Shown piece after piece: positions 53,796 through 61,698 of a stretch of 64,000 nt of DNA. The stretch lies in assembly GCA_000702685.1 (NCBI GenBank), contig JNJD01000013.1:25842-89841 (forward strand). Reading direction: 5' to 3'. The DNA is from Lachnospiraceae bacterium AC2028 (GTDB lineage: Bacteria; Bacillota; Clostridia; Lachnospirales; Lachnospiraceae). How positions within the stretch are numbered: the first letter of the stretch is position 1; the number at the start of each line of letters is the position of its first letter. The translations under genes and the position numbers were made by a program. Under the pieces are notes generated by a model. The model saw nothing but the letters and a program-made list of their open reading frames with translations, made no database searches and had not been told where the DNA came from.

Positions 53796-55271
53796 ATGTG
53801 GGCAGGTTTATATCCGAATTTTCGAATTAGAAAGGTTATTCTTTCAAATTTCAGAAATATATCATACGCAGAGGTTGAGTTGCCAGACGGCAAGAATGAA
53901 GACTTGATAAAAGGAAAACCTTCGATTTTAGGGTTGTATGGACAGAATGGATCCGGAAAATCATCCTTGTTAATAGCGATAAAGGCATTGCAGAAGGCAT
54001 TAATGGGGTGGACATTCGAATACGATGAATTTGCCAGTTGCATAAGGAGTGGTTGCGAATATGCAAAACTCGATTTTGAATTATCGGCGGTTATGAATGA
54101 GGAATATTATTTTGACATCTTTTACTCATTTTGCATGCGAATTGAAGATAAAAAGATAAGAATTTTTGATGAAGTTCTTCAATATGCTGAGCACTCTCAG
54201 AATTCCAAGAAAGCTAATAAGCAGATAATTATAGATACATCGGATGTTGCCTGCAAAACTTCTGGAAAAGCATTTGGAAATAAAACTAAATATATGCAAT
54301 TTGCAGAGAATCGTGAAGGCATAGATGAAAAGTTTTATGAAGCCAAAAAGAGGGCTATTGATAAGTCGGCATCGTTTATCTTTTGTTCTGATACTACGTC
54401 CTTATTGTATAGTTCAAAGCTTGAACCATACTACACTATAATTCGCGGTTTGGAGGAGTATGGTGCAGCGGGATTGTTTGTAGTATTAATGCATGAAACG
54501 ACTTCAGATACGATGACATTAGCCTTCTGGGATAAACTTCCATTAGATGAAGGTATCTATGGTGACAAATTTATCCTTAATTATGGCGGGAACTGTGAAC
54601 TGCTTGAGACTGACTATAAAATGGTTGAATCTATCATTCCAAAAATCAGTTCGGTCATGGGGGCTATTATCCCGGGAATGTCAATAGAAATTGATGATCT
54701 TGGTATGTTTGATCAGGATGGTAATACTGTGGTGCCTGAATATGATGAAGAATGGGAAGTTTACGAAGTAGATGAGTGGAGTACATATCACAGGTTTAAC
54801 CTTGTATCGATTCGTGACGGTGTTAGGATTCCATTAATGGATGAATCAGAGGGAATTAGAAGGCTTGTGTCGTTTATGTCCTTTATTATTGCGGCATATA
54901 ATGATCCTTCAGTTACAGTGGCAATTGATGAGATTGATTCGGGGCTTTTTGAATATTTGTTGGGAGAACTTTTGGAGATTATGAAAGAATCGGCAAAAGG
55001 TCAGCTGATTTTCACATCACATAATCTTAGACCTTTAGAGGTGCTTCCCAGAAGAAATCTGTTATTTACGACTAGTAATCCCAAGAAACGTTTTTCTAAG
55101 CTTGAAGGTATTAGTGGAAATAATAATCTTAGGGATTGTTACTTTAAACAGATAATGCATGGTAGCGCAGTTGATGGATATTATAATTCGACAGATACTA
55201 CCGGAATCAAAAAAGCATTATCAGATGCTGGCCCTAAATACAGAAATTGGAAGTCCATACACGAATCATAA
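53796..55271 (+). CDS. AAA/ABC-type ATPase of the OLD/AbiL-like class
   Basis: 491 residues. N-terminal RIRKVILSNFRNISYAEVELP strand pattern, Walker A GQNGSGKSS (49-57), a long helical insert, signature-like DESEGIRRLVSFMSF near 348, Walker B VAIDEIDSGL near 376, and switch His in FTSHNLRPLE near 407. These are SMC-like ATPases common in phage defence, usually paired with an effector. No TOPRIM nuclease is fused; the downstream Smr protein could be the effector (inference). The start follows AGGAGG. Confidence 0.8.
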   Translation: MWAGLYPNFRIRKVILSNFRNISYAEVELPDGKNEDLIKGKPSILGLYGQNGSGKSSLLIAIKALQKALMGWTFEYDEFASCIRSGCEYAKLDFELSAVMNEEYYFDIFYSFCMRIEDKKIRIFDEVLQYAEHSQNSKKANKQIIIDTSDVACKTSGKAFGNKTKYMQFAENREGIDEKFYEAKKRAIDKSASFIFCSDTTSLLYSSKLEPYYTIIRGLEEYGAAGLFVVLMHETTSDTMTLAFWDKLPLDEGIYGDKFILNYGGNCELLETDYKMVESIIPKISSVMGAIIPGMSIEIDDLGMFDQDGNTVVPEYDEEWEVYEVDEWSTYHRFNLVSIRDGVRIPLMDESEGIRRLVSFMSFIIAAYNDPSVTVAIDEIDSGLFEYLLGELLEIMKESAKGQLIFTSHNLRPLEVLPRRNLLFTTSNPKKRFSKLEGISGNNNLRDCYFKQIMHGSAVDGYYNSTDTTGIKKALSDAGPKYRNWKSIHES

Positions 55272-55318
55272 GGTTTGAAACAAAAGGTATTTTGTCGAGA
55301 AAAAAAGAGGAGGTATAT

Positions 55319-55630
55319 ATGGTTATTTCCAGGTTGAGTATGATTTTGACTGTTGAAGAATTGGACAGAATTCAAGTTTCCCAAAATGCCGACGATGAAA
55401 TAATAATAGTTGCAGATGTTCATGGCATGACCTGCACAGGTGCCCGGAAGCTATTAAATAATATAATCAATGTTATACGAGTATCTTTCCAGTTGATCAT
55501 TATCCACGGATATAACCATGGTACGGCTATCAAGGATATGCTTGCAAATAATTTTTTTAACCATCATATCTATGATAAATATACAGATACATATAACTAT
55601 GGGGTTACCCATATGCTCATTGCTGCATGA
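55319..55630 (+). CDS. Small Smr-domain-like protein
   Basis: 103 residues. DVHGMTCTGARKLLNN (33-48) and LIIIHGYNHGTAIKDML (60-75) match the D-H-G and H-G-x-x-x-G signatures of Smr domains, which are RNA or DNA endonucleases in MutS2 and stand-alone proteins. Start fixed by AGGAGG. 47 bases after the ATPase gene. Confidence 0.6.
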   Translation: MVISRLSMILTVEELDRIQVSQNADDEIIIVADVHGMTCTGARKLLNNIINVIRVSFQLIIIHGYNHGTAIKDMLANNFFNHHIYDKYTDTYNYGVTHMLIAA

Positions 55631-55645
55631 TAAAGGAGAATAAAA

Positions 55646-55762
55646 ATGGATGCGATGGATCTTTGTTGGGAAATAGGTTCTTATACAGACGTATGTATAT
55701 GCGAGGTTTGTGAACACAGACATGAATGTAGTGGTTATGAAGATCACGAAGATGATGATTAA
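55646..55762 (+). CDS. Cysteine-rich micro-protein
   Basis: 38 residues, MDAMDLCWEIGSYTDVCICE then VCEHRHECSGYEDHEDDD; five cysteines and several His, with an acidic end. It could bind one zinc ion. AAAGGAG lies just upstream, and it sits between the Smr-like and 138-residue genes, so it is probably translated. Confidence 0.55.
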   Translation: MDAMDLCWEIGSYTDVCICEVCEHRHECSGYEDHEDDD

Positions 55763-55796
55763 TTATTCATAGTATAAAGAGTGGGAGGTTTATCTC

Positions 55797-56213
55797 ATGG
55801 AAGTGCTTGATTTTGGCGGATGGAGATTTTTTATAGGTGATGATAGCAACTTTATAAAAGGAAAAGTTGGAAAATGGATGTATTTCTTCAGAGATCAAGA
55901 AGGACGAAAATTCACAGAAGAACGGTGCAGGGAAGTTGTAGAGAAGGAAATAGTACAGGAGGCCAAACTCTCTATTGGCCCCGAAGGAGTGGCTTGTTTT
56001 TATCTTAATATCGATGATATAGAAGGTCACAAACGTATAATTCAGTATTTCATTGACCACGATATGATTCGACGAACCAAAACAGGAAAACTATACAATA
56101 TTTCTTTTAAGTTAGATGATCAGACGAGAGCCGGTGAATACGGTGAGGATTTTAAGGCGGAATTAAAGCTGGAAGAATTAATCAATCTTAGCACGGGGGA
56201 GTGGCTGGTATAA
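55797..56213 (+). CDS. Hypothetical protein, last gene of the ATPase operon
   Basis: 138 residues: LDFGGWRFFIGDDSNFIKGKVGKWMYFF and a middle IDDIEGHKRIIQYFIDHDMIRRTKTGKLYNISFKLDDQTRAGEYG. No family recognised, though such sequences feel common near clostridial mobile elements. Start fixed by GGGAGG. Its stop is 16 bases from the third glgA-end copy. Confidence 0.65.
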   Translation: MEVLDFGGWRFFIGDDSNFIKGKVGKWMYFFRDQEGRKFTEERCREVVEKEIVQEAKLSIGPEGVACFYLNIDDIEGHKRIIQYFIDHDMIRRTKTGKLYNISFKLDDQTRAGEYGEDFKAELKLEELINLSTGEWLV

Positions 56214-56228
56214 AAAAGTAGTAGTTCC

Positions 56229-56254
56229 TGTACGATTGGCTGATAGGCTAAAAT
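56229..56254 (+). repeat. Direct repeat of glgA 3' end, copy 3 (diverged, att-like)
   Basis: Reads CTG TAC GAT TGG CTG ATA GGC TAA, i.e. LYDWLIG and stop: the same peptide end as glgA but with different third bases, so it probably came from another lineage's glgA. Marks the right end of the accessory block. Confidence 0.7.
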
Positions 56255-56404
56255 ACTGGGCTTGAAGGGTACTGGACTTACGCAACCCGCACCACAAGCC
56301 GATTACAACGATTTGTACCACAAAAACGCTTGAAAATGCTGCATTTGTTGTAAGCATATTTTTCTCAAGCGAGCCAAAGAATCAATAATTTCACAAAGGA
56401 TTTG

Positions 56405-56450
56405 AAAGACACTTTCTCAGAAAAAAGTAACTGTGAGAGTGTCTTTTTTG
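56405..56450 (+). terminator. Terminator resembling that of glgA
   Basis: AAGACACTTTCTCAG pairs with CTGTGAGAGTGTCTT, then TTTT. The stem sequence is close to the glgA terminator at 31694-31748. The 56255-56404 gap shows no gene. Confidence 0.75.
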
Positions 56451-56496
56451 TCTGCACAAAAAAATGCCAAATAAATCAATCAGAAAGGGAATGAAG

Positions 56497-56754
56497 ATGA
56501 ATAAACGCGGAAAACGAACACTTCAGATACTCGAAAAGATGACACAGGAGGAGACACATGAACTCAGGTACAAATATTTACATCTGACCAGAGCTGCCAG
56601 ATTATACGGAATTTCAAGAGACAGGCTTGAGGCCAGAGCGAAGAAGATCGGAGCCTATTACGTAATTGAGTGTAAGGAAAGAAACAATATTCTGATCAAC
56701 ATGGACATGATGGATGAGTATTTTGAAAAGACCGGTGAATTAAAACGTGATTGA
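56497..56754 (+). CDS. Small DNA-binding-like protein (DUF6462-like)
   Basis: 85 residues with a helix-turn-helix-like YLHLTRAARLYGISRDRLEARAKKIGAYYVI region, similar from memory to excisionase-like proteins of Lachnospiraceae elements. Start 56497 is set by AAAGGGA eight bases upstream; the frame is open to 56464. First gene of the replicon-like block. Confidence 0.6.
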   Translation: MNKRGKRTLQILEKMTQEETHELRYKYLHLTRAARLYGISRDRLEARAKKIGAYYVIECKERNNILINMDMMDEYFEKTGELKRD

Positions 56755-56859
56755 TCACTACAGGAAAGGAGATGCGGTATGAAAAAACAATATACAGCGA
56801 AAGTGCAGATATTGCGTATTGCACAGAGGCTACGGTAATTCGCCGTAGGAGGATACTAC

Positions 56860-57102
56860 ATGGAAAACAGTGAAAATAGATTTCCCGAAGAACTGGTCCA
56901 GATAAGGATCCAGGCAGACAGCTCATATCAGATAAAAAGAGTTCTTGAAATTATGCAGATGGTCAAAGGATTTGAACTCATGAGCGAGTCCGGGATAAAG
57001 AAAAACAACGGGGCAGGCCCCAAGCTCAGGTTGTTTGCAACTTTCAAGGATTTAAAAGCAGAAAAGAAAAAGCTTAAGAAACAAACTAACAGATTGAGAT
57101 AA
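56860..57102 (+). CDS. Small hypothetical protein upstream of parA
   Basis: 80 residues, charged, ending in a Lys-rich helix (LKAEKKKLKKQTNRL). AGGAGG fixes the start. 14 bases before parA. A 19-codon frame at 56779-56838 with AAAGGAG may be a leader peptide or decay product. Confidence 0.6.
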   Translation: MENSENRFPEELVQIRIQADSSYQIKRVLEIMQMVKGFELMSESGIKKNNGAGPKLRLFATFKDLKAEKKKLKKQTNRLR

Positions 57103-57116
57103 TACGGAGGCCTATT

Positions 57117-57899
57117 ATGTGCAAAGTAATCGCAATAGCTAATCAGAAAGGCGGTGTCGGAAAGACTGTCACAACAGAAAATCTTGGGATAGGACTTGCA
57201 AAGCAGGGAAAAAGAGTTCTTCTCATCGATGCTGATTCCCAGGGATCTTTAACCGCAAGTCTTGGATATGGAGAACCTGATAAGATCGATTATTCTCTTG
57301 CTTCAGTTCTCGGGCTGATTATAAATGATATACCCTTTGATCCGCTGGAAGGACTTCTTCATCATGCTGAGGGTATAGATCTTATGCCTGGAAATATCGA
57401 ACTATCCGGTGTTGAGGTATCACTTGTAAGTGTTATGAGCCGTGAGACCATGCTGAAGAGTTATATCGGATGGATGAGACCTTTATATGATTACATACTC
57501 ATCGACTGTACTCCATCTCTCGGAATGCTGACTATAAATGCCCTTGTTGCGGCCGACAGTGTTCTCATACCCGTACAAGCCGCATATTTGTCCGTTAAGG
57601 GCCTTGAACAGCTCATTAAGACCATCAGTAAGGTTAAGAGGCAAATTAACCCAGGCTTGGAAATAGAGGGCATTCTGATGACCATGGTGGACGGCAGGAC
57701 CAATTATGCCAAAGAGATCATCCAGCTTCTCCGGGATGGCTATGAAGGACAGATTCATTTCTTTACAAGTGATATTCCGCTTTCAGTCAGAGCTTCTGAA
57801 ATATCTGCAATTGGAGTGAGTATATTTGAGCATGATCCGAAGGGAAAGGTTGCTGATGCATATCGCTCTCTTGCAAAGGAGGTGATCAGCCATGAGTAA
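57117..57899 (+). CDS. parA: ParA-family partition ATPase
   Basis: 260 residues. Deviant Walker A KGGVGKTVTT (11-20), LLIDADSQGSLTASLG near 38, and DYILIDCTPSLGMLTINAL near 122. ParA moves replicons by ATP-dependent DNA binding; length and lack of an N-terminal HTH put it in the small (Soj/type Ib-like) class. Overlaps parB by 8 bases. Confidence 0.92.
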   Translation: MCKVIAIANQKGGVGKTVTTENLGIGLAKQGKRVLLIDADSQGSLTASLGYGEPDKIDYSLASVLGLIINDIPFDPLEGLLHHAEGIDLMPGNIELSGVEVSLVSVMSRETMLKSYIGWMRPLYDYILIDCTPSLGMLTINALVAADSVLIPVQAAYLSVKGLEQLIKTISKVKRQINPGLEIEGILMTMVDGRTNYAKEIIQLLRDGYEGQIHFFTSDIPLSVRASEISAIGVSIFEHDPKGKVADAYRSLAKEVISHE

Positions 57900-58755
57900 A
57901 TCTATCGCAGGAAAGATCAAGATCAACTCTTTTGCGGATATTGTCGGAGGGGATGATACCGTTATTACCGAAGTCCCCATTAAAGATCTTCATGCATTCA
58001 GCGGCCATCCTTTTCTGGTACTTGATGATGAAAAGATGGATGAGACTGTAGAAAGTGTCAGAAAGAACGGAATTATGATGCCCGGAATCGTACGTCCGAG
58101 GCAGGGCGGCGGATATGAGATCATAGCCGGTCACAGGAGAAAAAGAGCCTGTGAGATCATCGGGCTTGAAACCATGCCTGTAGTCATCCGTAATTACACC
58201 GATGACGAGGCTATAGTGGCCATGGTCGATTCCAATATTCAGAGAGAGGATATTCTCCCTAGTGAAAAAGCACATGCATACAGAATGAAATTCGACGTTA
58301 TGAAGCATCAGGGATCTGCAGGGGGAAATACCCTTGAGGAAATCGGAGAAGCAGCCGGTGAATGTGGGAGAACGGTACAAAGGTATATTGCACTTTCATA
58401 TCTGTCTGACACTCTTCTCAGATATGTCGATACAAAGAAACTTCCGATCCGCTCAGGTGTTGAACTTTCATATCTTACTGATTCTGAACAGAAATGGATT
58501 GAGATTTTTATATCGGAGTTTAAGGTCGTTATATCTCCCGAAAAAGCAGCAAAGATAAAAATGTATTCCGTGAATAAGGAGCTTACGGAAGCACTTCTAA
58601 GGGAAATTCTGATATCAGATGATCCTAAGCCTGTAAAAGTCGTACTTAAGGCAGATATTCTTTCGGAATATTTTCCGGATGAGATGCCTGCAGAGACAAT
58701 TGAAGAATTTATAATTCGTCTTCTTGATGAGTGGAAAGAAAAAGGAGGTCAGTGA
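57892..58755 (+). CDS. parB: ParB-family partition protein
   Basis: 287 residues. CTPase boxes: GGYEIIAGHRRKRACE (about 79-94) and NIQREDILPSEKAHAYRMK near 115-133, then a helix-turn-helix (TLEEIGEAAGECGRTVQRYIALSYL). It binds a parS site and cooperates with ParA. The GGACCGNCGGTCC palindromes nearby are candidates. The stop is 2 bases before the initiator gene start. Confidence 0.92.
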   Translation: MSKSIAGKIKINSFADIVGGDDTVITEVPIKDLHAFSGHPFLVLDDEKMDETVESVRKNGIMMPGIVRPRQGGGYEIIAGHRRKRACEIIGLETMPVVIRNYTDDEAIVAMVDSNIQREDILPSEKAHAYRMKFDVMKHQGSAGGNTLEEIGEAAGECGRTVQRYIALSYLSDTLLRYVDTKKLPIRSGVELSYLTDSEQKWIEIFISEFKVVISPEKAAKIKMYSVNKELTEALLREILISDDPKPVKVVLKADILSEYFPDEMPAETIEEFIIRLLDEWKEKGGQ

Positions 58756-58757
58756 TC

Positions 58758-60014
58758 ATGGGGATCATGTCCAGTGGCAATTCTGCCGTAGATACAATGG
58801 GTGAGATTCCTTTCACCGGGAATATCACTCCGCCTATATGGTATAAGAGGATCCTTCTTGATACCGGGAAGCCTGATTTTGTGGCAGTTACTTTACTGTC
58901 AGATATCGTGTATTGGTATCGCCCGATGGAAGTGAGGGATGAAGCTACCGGATTTGTCAGCAGACTTCAGAAACGTTTTAAGGGAGACTTGCTGCAGAGA
59001 TCATACCGCCAATATGAAAACCAGTACGGAATAAAAAAACGTATTGTAAAAGAGGCTATGGACCGTTTGGAAAAGCAGGGACTCATAAGAAGAGAATTCC
59101 GCGATATCACATTGGAAAATAAAACTAAGCTTATGAATGTGATGTATATAGATATCTTTCCGGAGAAAATTGCTGAGATAAGCAGGGATGAAATAACACA
59201 GGAAACTTCAGGACCGACGGTCCAAAGGTCTGAGATTGAAAACGAGGAGGTAAAAATAACACCTGTAGAAATAACCGTTAAATCCAGTAATAATGAGGCT
59301 TCCAATAAGGGTGGTACGAAATATCGTACCACCTCCCCCGAAAAATCGTATGACCCTATACGAAATAACGTATCTCCCCATACGGAAAATGGAGGGGAGG
59401 TTATACGAAAAAACGAGGGTGGTATTACGGAAAAACGGGGGACAAATACAGAGAATACAACAGAGATTACAAACGGAGAATCCTGTCATGTCAAGTCACC
59501 GGATGAGTTGGCTGACGGACGGATGTCTGCATTAGCTATAGCAGCTTGCGGAAACAAGGAATATTCCCCCAGGTGGTTAAAATTTCTTCTTCATGATCCG
59601 AATGGAATCGGTCTGAGAGAAGAATTCACAGCGTTGATCCATATTAATGTGCGATATGACAATCTGATAAATGAGGAACTATATCAGGACTGCAAAGGAA
59701 TGATTGATGGGATTATCAATATGGTCGTTGATATCGCTATGACTGAACCTGCGAATGGTGTGGAATGGATAAACAGTAGAGCATATCCGCACGATGTAGT
59801 CAGAGACAGATTCCTGAAGATGGACTATGAGGTTCTGACACATGTTCTGGCAAAACTCAAGGAAACTAAGTCGGATATCAGATGTATCCGCAAATATGTC
59901 ATGACGACACTTTACAATGCGTTTGATGAAATGGATTTATCTACGCAGGCAGAGTTTAATCATGATGCTTACGGCGGGGGATGGATAGAAAAAGGAATCA
60001 TAAAGGAGAGTTGA
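58758..60014 (+). CDS. Replication-initiator-like winged-helix protein with internal iterons
   Basis: 418 residues. The N-terminal region (NITPPIWYKRILLDTGKPDFVAVTLLSDIVYWYRP ... YGIKKRIVKEAMDRLEKQGLIRREFRDI) has the winged-helix look of RepA_N/phage initiator proteins. A poorly conserved middle (about 145-245) is encoded by DNA with a 22-bp repeat array, and a helical C-terminal domain follows. Start at 58758 chosen (AAAGGAGG upstream). In RepA_N plasmids the origin lies within rep; the repeats here suggest the same. Context parA-parB supports replication or maintenance. Confidence 0.7.
   Translation: MGIMSSGNSAVDTMGEIPFTGNITPPIWYKRILLDTGKPDFVAVTLLSDIVYWYRPMEVRDEATGFVSRLQKRFKGDLLQRSYRQYENQYGIKKRIVKEAMDRLEKQGLIRREFRDITLENKTKLMNVMYIDIFPEKIAEISRDEITQETSGPTVQRSEIENEEVKITPVEITVKSSNNEASNKGGTKYRTTSPEKSYDPIRNNVSPHTENGGEVIRKNEGGITEKRGTNTENTTEITNGESCHVKSPDELADGRMSALAIAACGNKEYSPRWLKFLLHDPNGIGLREEFTALIHINVRYDNLINEELYQDCKGMIDGIINMVVDIAMTEPANGVEWINSRAYPHDVVRDRFLKMDYEVLTHVLAKLKETKSDIRCIRKYVMTTLYNAFDEMDLSTQAEFNHDAYGGGWIEKGIIKES
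59211..59223. repeat. GGACCG-A-CGGTCC palindrome inside the initiator gene
   Basis: Perfect 13-bp palindrome, same core as the sites at 60470-60512. Possible parS or initiator site. Confidence 0.6.
59315..59447 (+). repeat. Iteron array: six units, 22-bp period, inside the initiator gene
   Basis: Units begin at about 59315, 59337, 59359, 59381, 59404 and 59426. Cores: TACGAAATATCGTACC, CCCGAAAAATCGTATG, TACGAAATAACGTATC, TACGGAAAATGG, TACGAAAAAACGAGGG, TACGGAAAAACGGGGG. The first unit is a perfect palindrome GGTACGA-AATA-TCGTACC, extendable outward. Two helical turns per unit is the usual spacing of origin iterons. Confidence 0.75.
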
Positions 60015-60016
60015 TT

Positions 60017-60136
60017 ATGGACGATGATATATCTGTAAGAAAGATGCCGGTACGTATAATTTTACAAGCTATCCGTGTTGGCGTGGCGGTTTGGATATTA
60101 GTAAATTATGAGAAGAGTATAGAGGAGGAAGATTGA
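60017..60136 (+). CDS. Micro-protein with hydrophobic helix
   Basis: 39 residues; MDDDISVRKMPVRIILQAIR then a hydrophobic VGVAVWILVNY and an acidic tail. AAAGGAG lies just upstream and its stop overlaps the next start (TGATGG), so it is probably translated. Function unknown. Confidence 0.5.
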   Translation: MDDDISVRKMPVRIILQAIRVGVAVWILVNYEKSIEEED

Positions 60137-60402
60137 TGGCTGGATTCGGATTTGATGCCGATGCTATAAGGGCACACGGACAGAACGGTGATATGTATGT
60201 TGTTATTCAGGTAGTACTTACTGAAAAGTTTCTCGGATCAGGATCTGGAGTATCCAGCCTCACGAATCTGCAGCGTACCATTAATGATCAGGCTGCTAAA
60301 GGATACAGGCTTCATACTATCTCTACGACATCTTCCGGAACAAAGGGATTTATGGGTGGAGATAAGATCCAGGCTACTATGGTATTCGAGAGGGTTATCT
60401 AA
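60133..60402 (+). CDS. DUF4177-like small protein
   Basis: 89 residues. The pattern YVVIQVVLTEKFLG ... LQRTINDQAAKGYRLHTIST ... ATMVFER is that of DUF4177, a small alpha/beta family of unknown function. Overlaps the preceding micro-ORF by four bases; ribosome site AGAGGAGG. Confidence 0.7.
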   Translation: MMAGFGFDADAIRAHGQNGDMYVVIQVVLTEKFLGSGSGVSSLTNLQRTINDQAAKGYRLHTISTTSSGTKGFMGGDKIQATMVFERVI

Positions 60403-60469
60403 AATATTATAATTTCACCCCTGATGGCGGAGTTGATTGAAAGATCATATCCGCTACTTTTTTGTCTTT

Positions 60470-60512
60470 TGGACCGTTGGTCTAAAGGAATTACTTCTGG
60501 ACCGTCGGTCCA
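60470..60512. repeat. Two GGACC palindromes (candidate parS or operator)
   Basis: TGGACCGTTGGTCTA (60470-60484, imperfect) and TGGACCGTCGGTCCA (60498-60512, perfect), 28 bases apart, in the gap before the Imm51-like gene. The perfect core matches 59211-59223. Confidence 0.65.
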
Positions 60513-60605
60513 AAAACAGATATTTAATAAGCTGGTTTTATCGTATAATAAAAGAGTGTATACGAGGCGGAATCCCGCCGTTCTAGTTTTATAAAGGAGG
60601 CAGCT

Positions 60606-60968
60606 ATGACAGAATACGCTAAGCTCATAATTAGTGAAGATTACATATCTGTATCTTTTGATGCCGGTAATGACGATATTCAGGCTATAGGATCTAAAAT
60701 GAATGAGATCTGTGATGCAGCTTATATGAATGGATACAACTGGGATGCATTCTTCAACTGCTATCTCGGACAGAATGCTCCTGAAATACTGGATGTGATT
60801 GAATCTGATCCTGAAGCTGAGATGTATAGTGTTTATATTGAGGATATCAACAGTGAAACCAAAGCACTGGCTGAGCAACTTGTGGAAATCATAGATGATC
60901 TTCTTAATGATGAAGAAAAGATCCTTTCATTTGTGAAAGCAAATGCTGATGATATTGAATGGGACTAA
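60606..60968 (+). CDS. Imm51-like immunity protein
   Basis: 120 residues, acidic: AYMNGYNWDAFFNCYLGQNAPEILDVIESDPEAEMYSVYIED near 39-80 resembles Imm51-type immunity proteins, which protect from polymorphic toxins. No toxin gene is adjacent. Start fixed by AAAGGAGG. Family call is from memory. Confidence 0.5.
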   Translation: MTEYAKLIISEDYISVSFDAGNDDIQAIGSKMNEICDAAYMNGYNWDAFFNCYLGQNAPEILDVIESDPEAEMYSVYIEDINSETKALAEQLVEIIDDLLNDEEKILSFVKANADDIEWD

Positions 60969-61008
60969 TGGATCGATTATCTTCCAGGATATATGGGTAA
61001 GGAGAAAT

Positions 61009-61653
61009 ATGCAGACATCCGAGAGCTTTCGACTAAGCGCGCTGTTATCTTTTTCCGGAGGATTACAGGATGCGTACACATATAATGTTAGAGATAAGGT
61101 TTTTGCAAATGCTCAGACCGGCAATGTGGTTTTGATGAGTCAGAACTTCATGCAGGGAAATTACATGCAGGGATTACACTATATGTGTCCGCTTCTTTCG
61201 TTTGCTCTCGGAATTTTCGTAGCGGAGAGAATAGAAAACAGATACAAAAATATGGAAAAGATCCATTGGAGACAGATCATCCTTTTGATTGAAATGCTGG
61301 CCCTTGTAATTGTAGGATTTCTTTCGGCAGAAATGAATATGATTGCAAATATCCTTGTTTCATTTTCTTGTGCAATGCAGGTGCAGACATTCAGAAAAGT
61401 TCATGGATATGGCTATGCAAGTACGATGTGTATTGGAAATATAAGGAGTGGAACCGAGAGCCTTTCTCAGTATCTCAGAAATAAAGACAAAGATTCGCTA
61501 TATAAGGCATTGCACTTCTTTGGGATCATTCTGATATTTGCTATTGGTGCAGGGATTGGTGGAGTTTTATCCGGAACACTTGGCTTGAAAACCATATGGA
61601 TATCTGTTGCTATAATGCTTGTAGTTACAATAATGATGTCTCGTGAAGAGTGA
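61009..61653 (+). CDS. YoaK (DUF1275) family membrane protein
   Basis: 214 residues with about six membrane helices. Family marks: SFSGGLQDAYTYNVRDKVFANAQTGNVVLMSQN at the start and QVQTFRKVHGYGYASTMCIGNIRSG in the middle. Transport role presumed, substrate unknown. Start at 61009 after AAGGAG. Confidence 0.85.
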   Translation: MQTSESFRLSALLSFSGGLQDAYTYNVRDKVFANAQTGNVVLMSQNFMQGNYMQGLHYMCPLLSFALGIFVAERIENRYKNMEKIHWRQIILLIEMLALVIVGFLSAEMNMIANILVSFSCAMQVQTFRKVHGYGYASTMCIGNIRSGTESLSQYLRNKDKDSLYKALHFFGIILIFAIGAGIGGVLSGTLGLKTIWISVAIMLVVTIMMSREE

Positions 61654-61698
61654 TGGGAACATTATATTTCAGTTTAATGTACAAAGAGGTATAGAGAT

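Noticed and set aside
31653..56500. Integrase or transposase gene within the accessory region
   Set aside because: None of the frames shows tyrosine-recombinase R-H-R-Y, serine-recombinase or DDE motifs; mobility is inferred only from the repeats.
56779..56838. 19-codon frame MKKQYTAKVQILRIAQRLR with a good ribosome site
   Set aside because: Too short to support by sequence alone; mentioned with the following gene as a possible leader.
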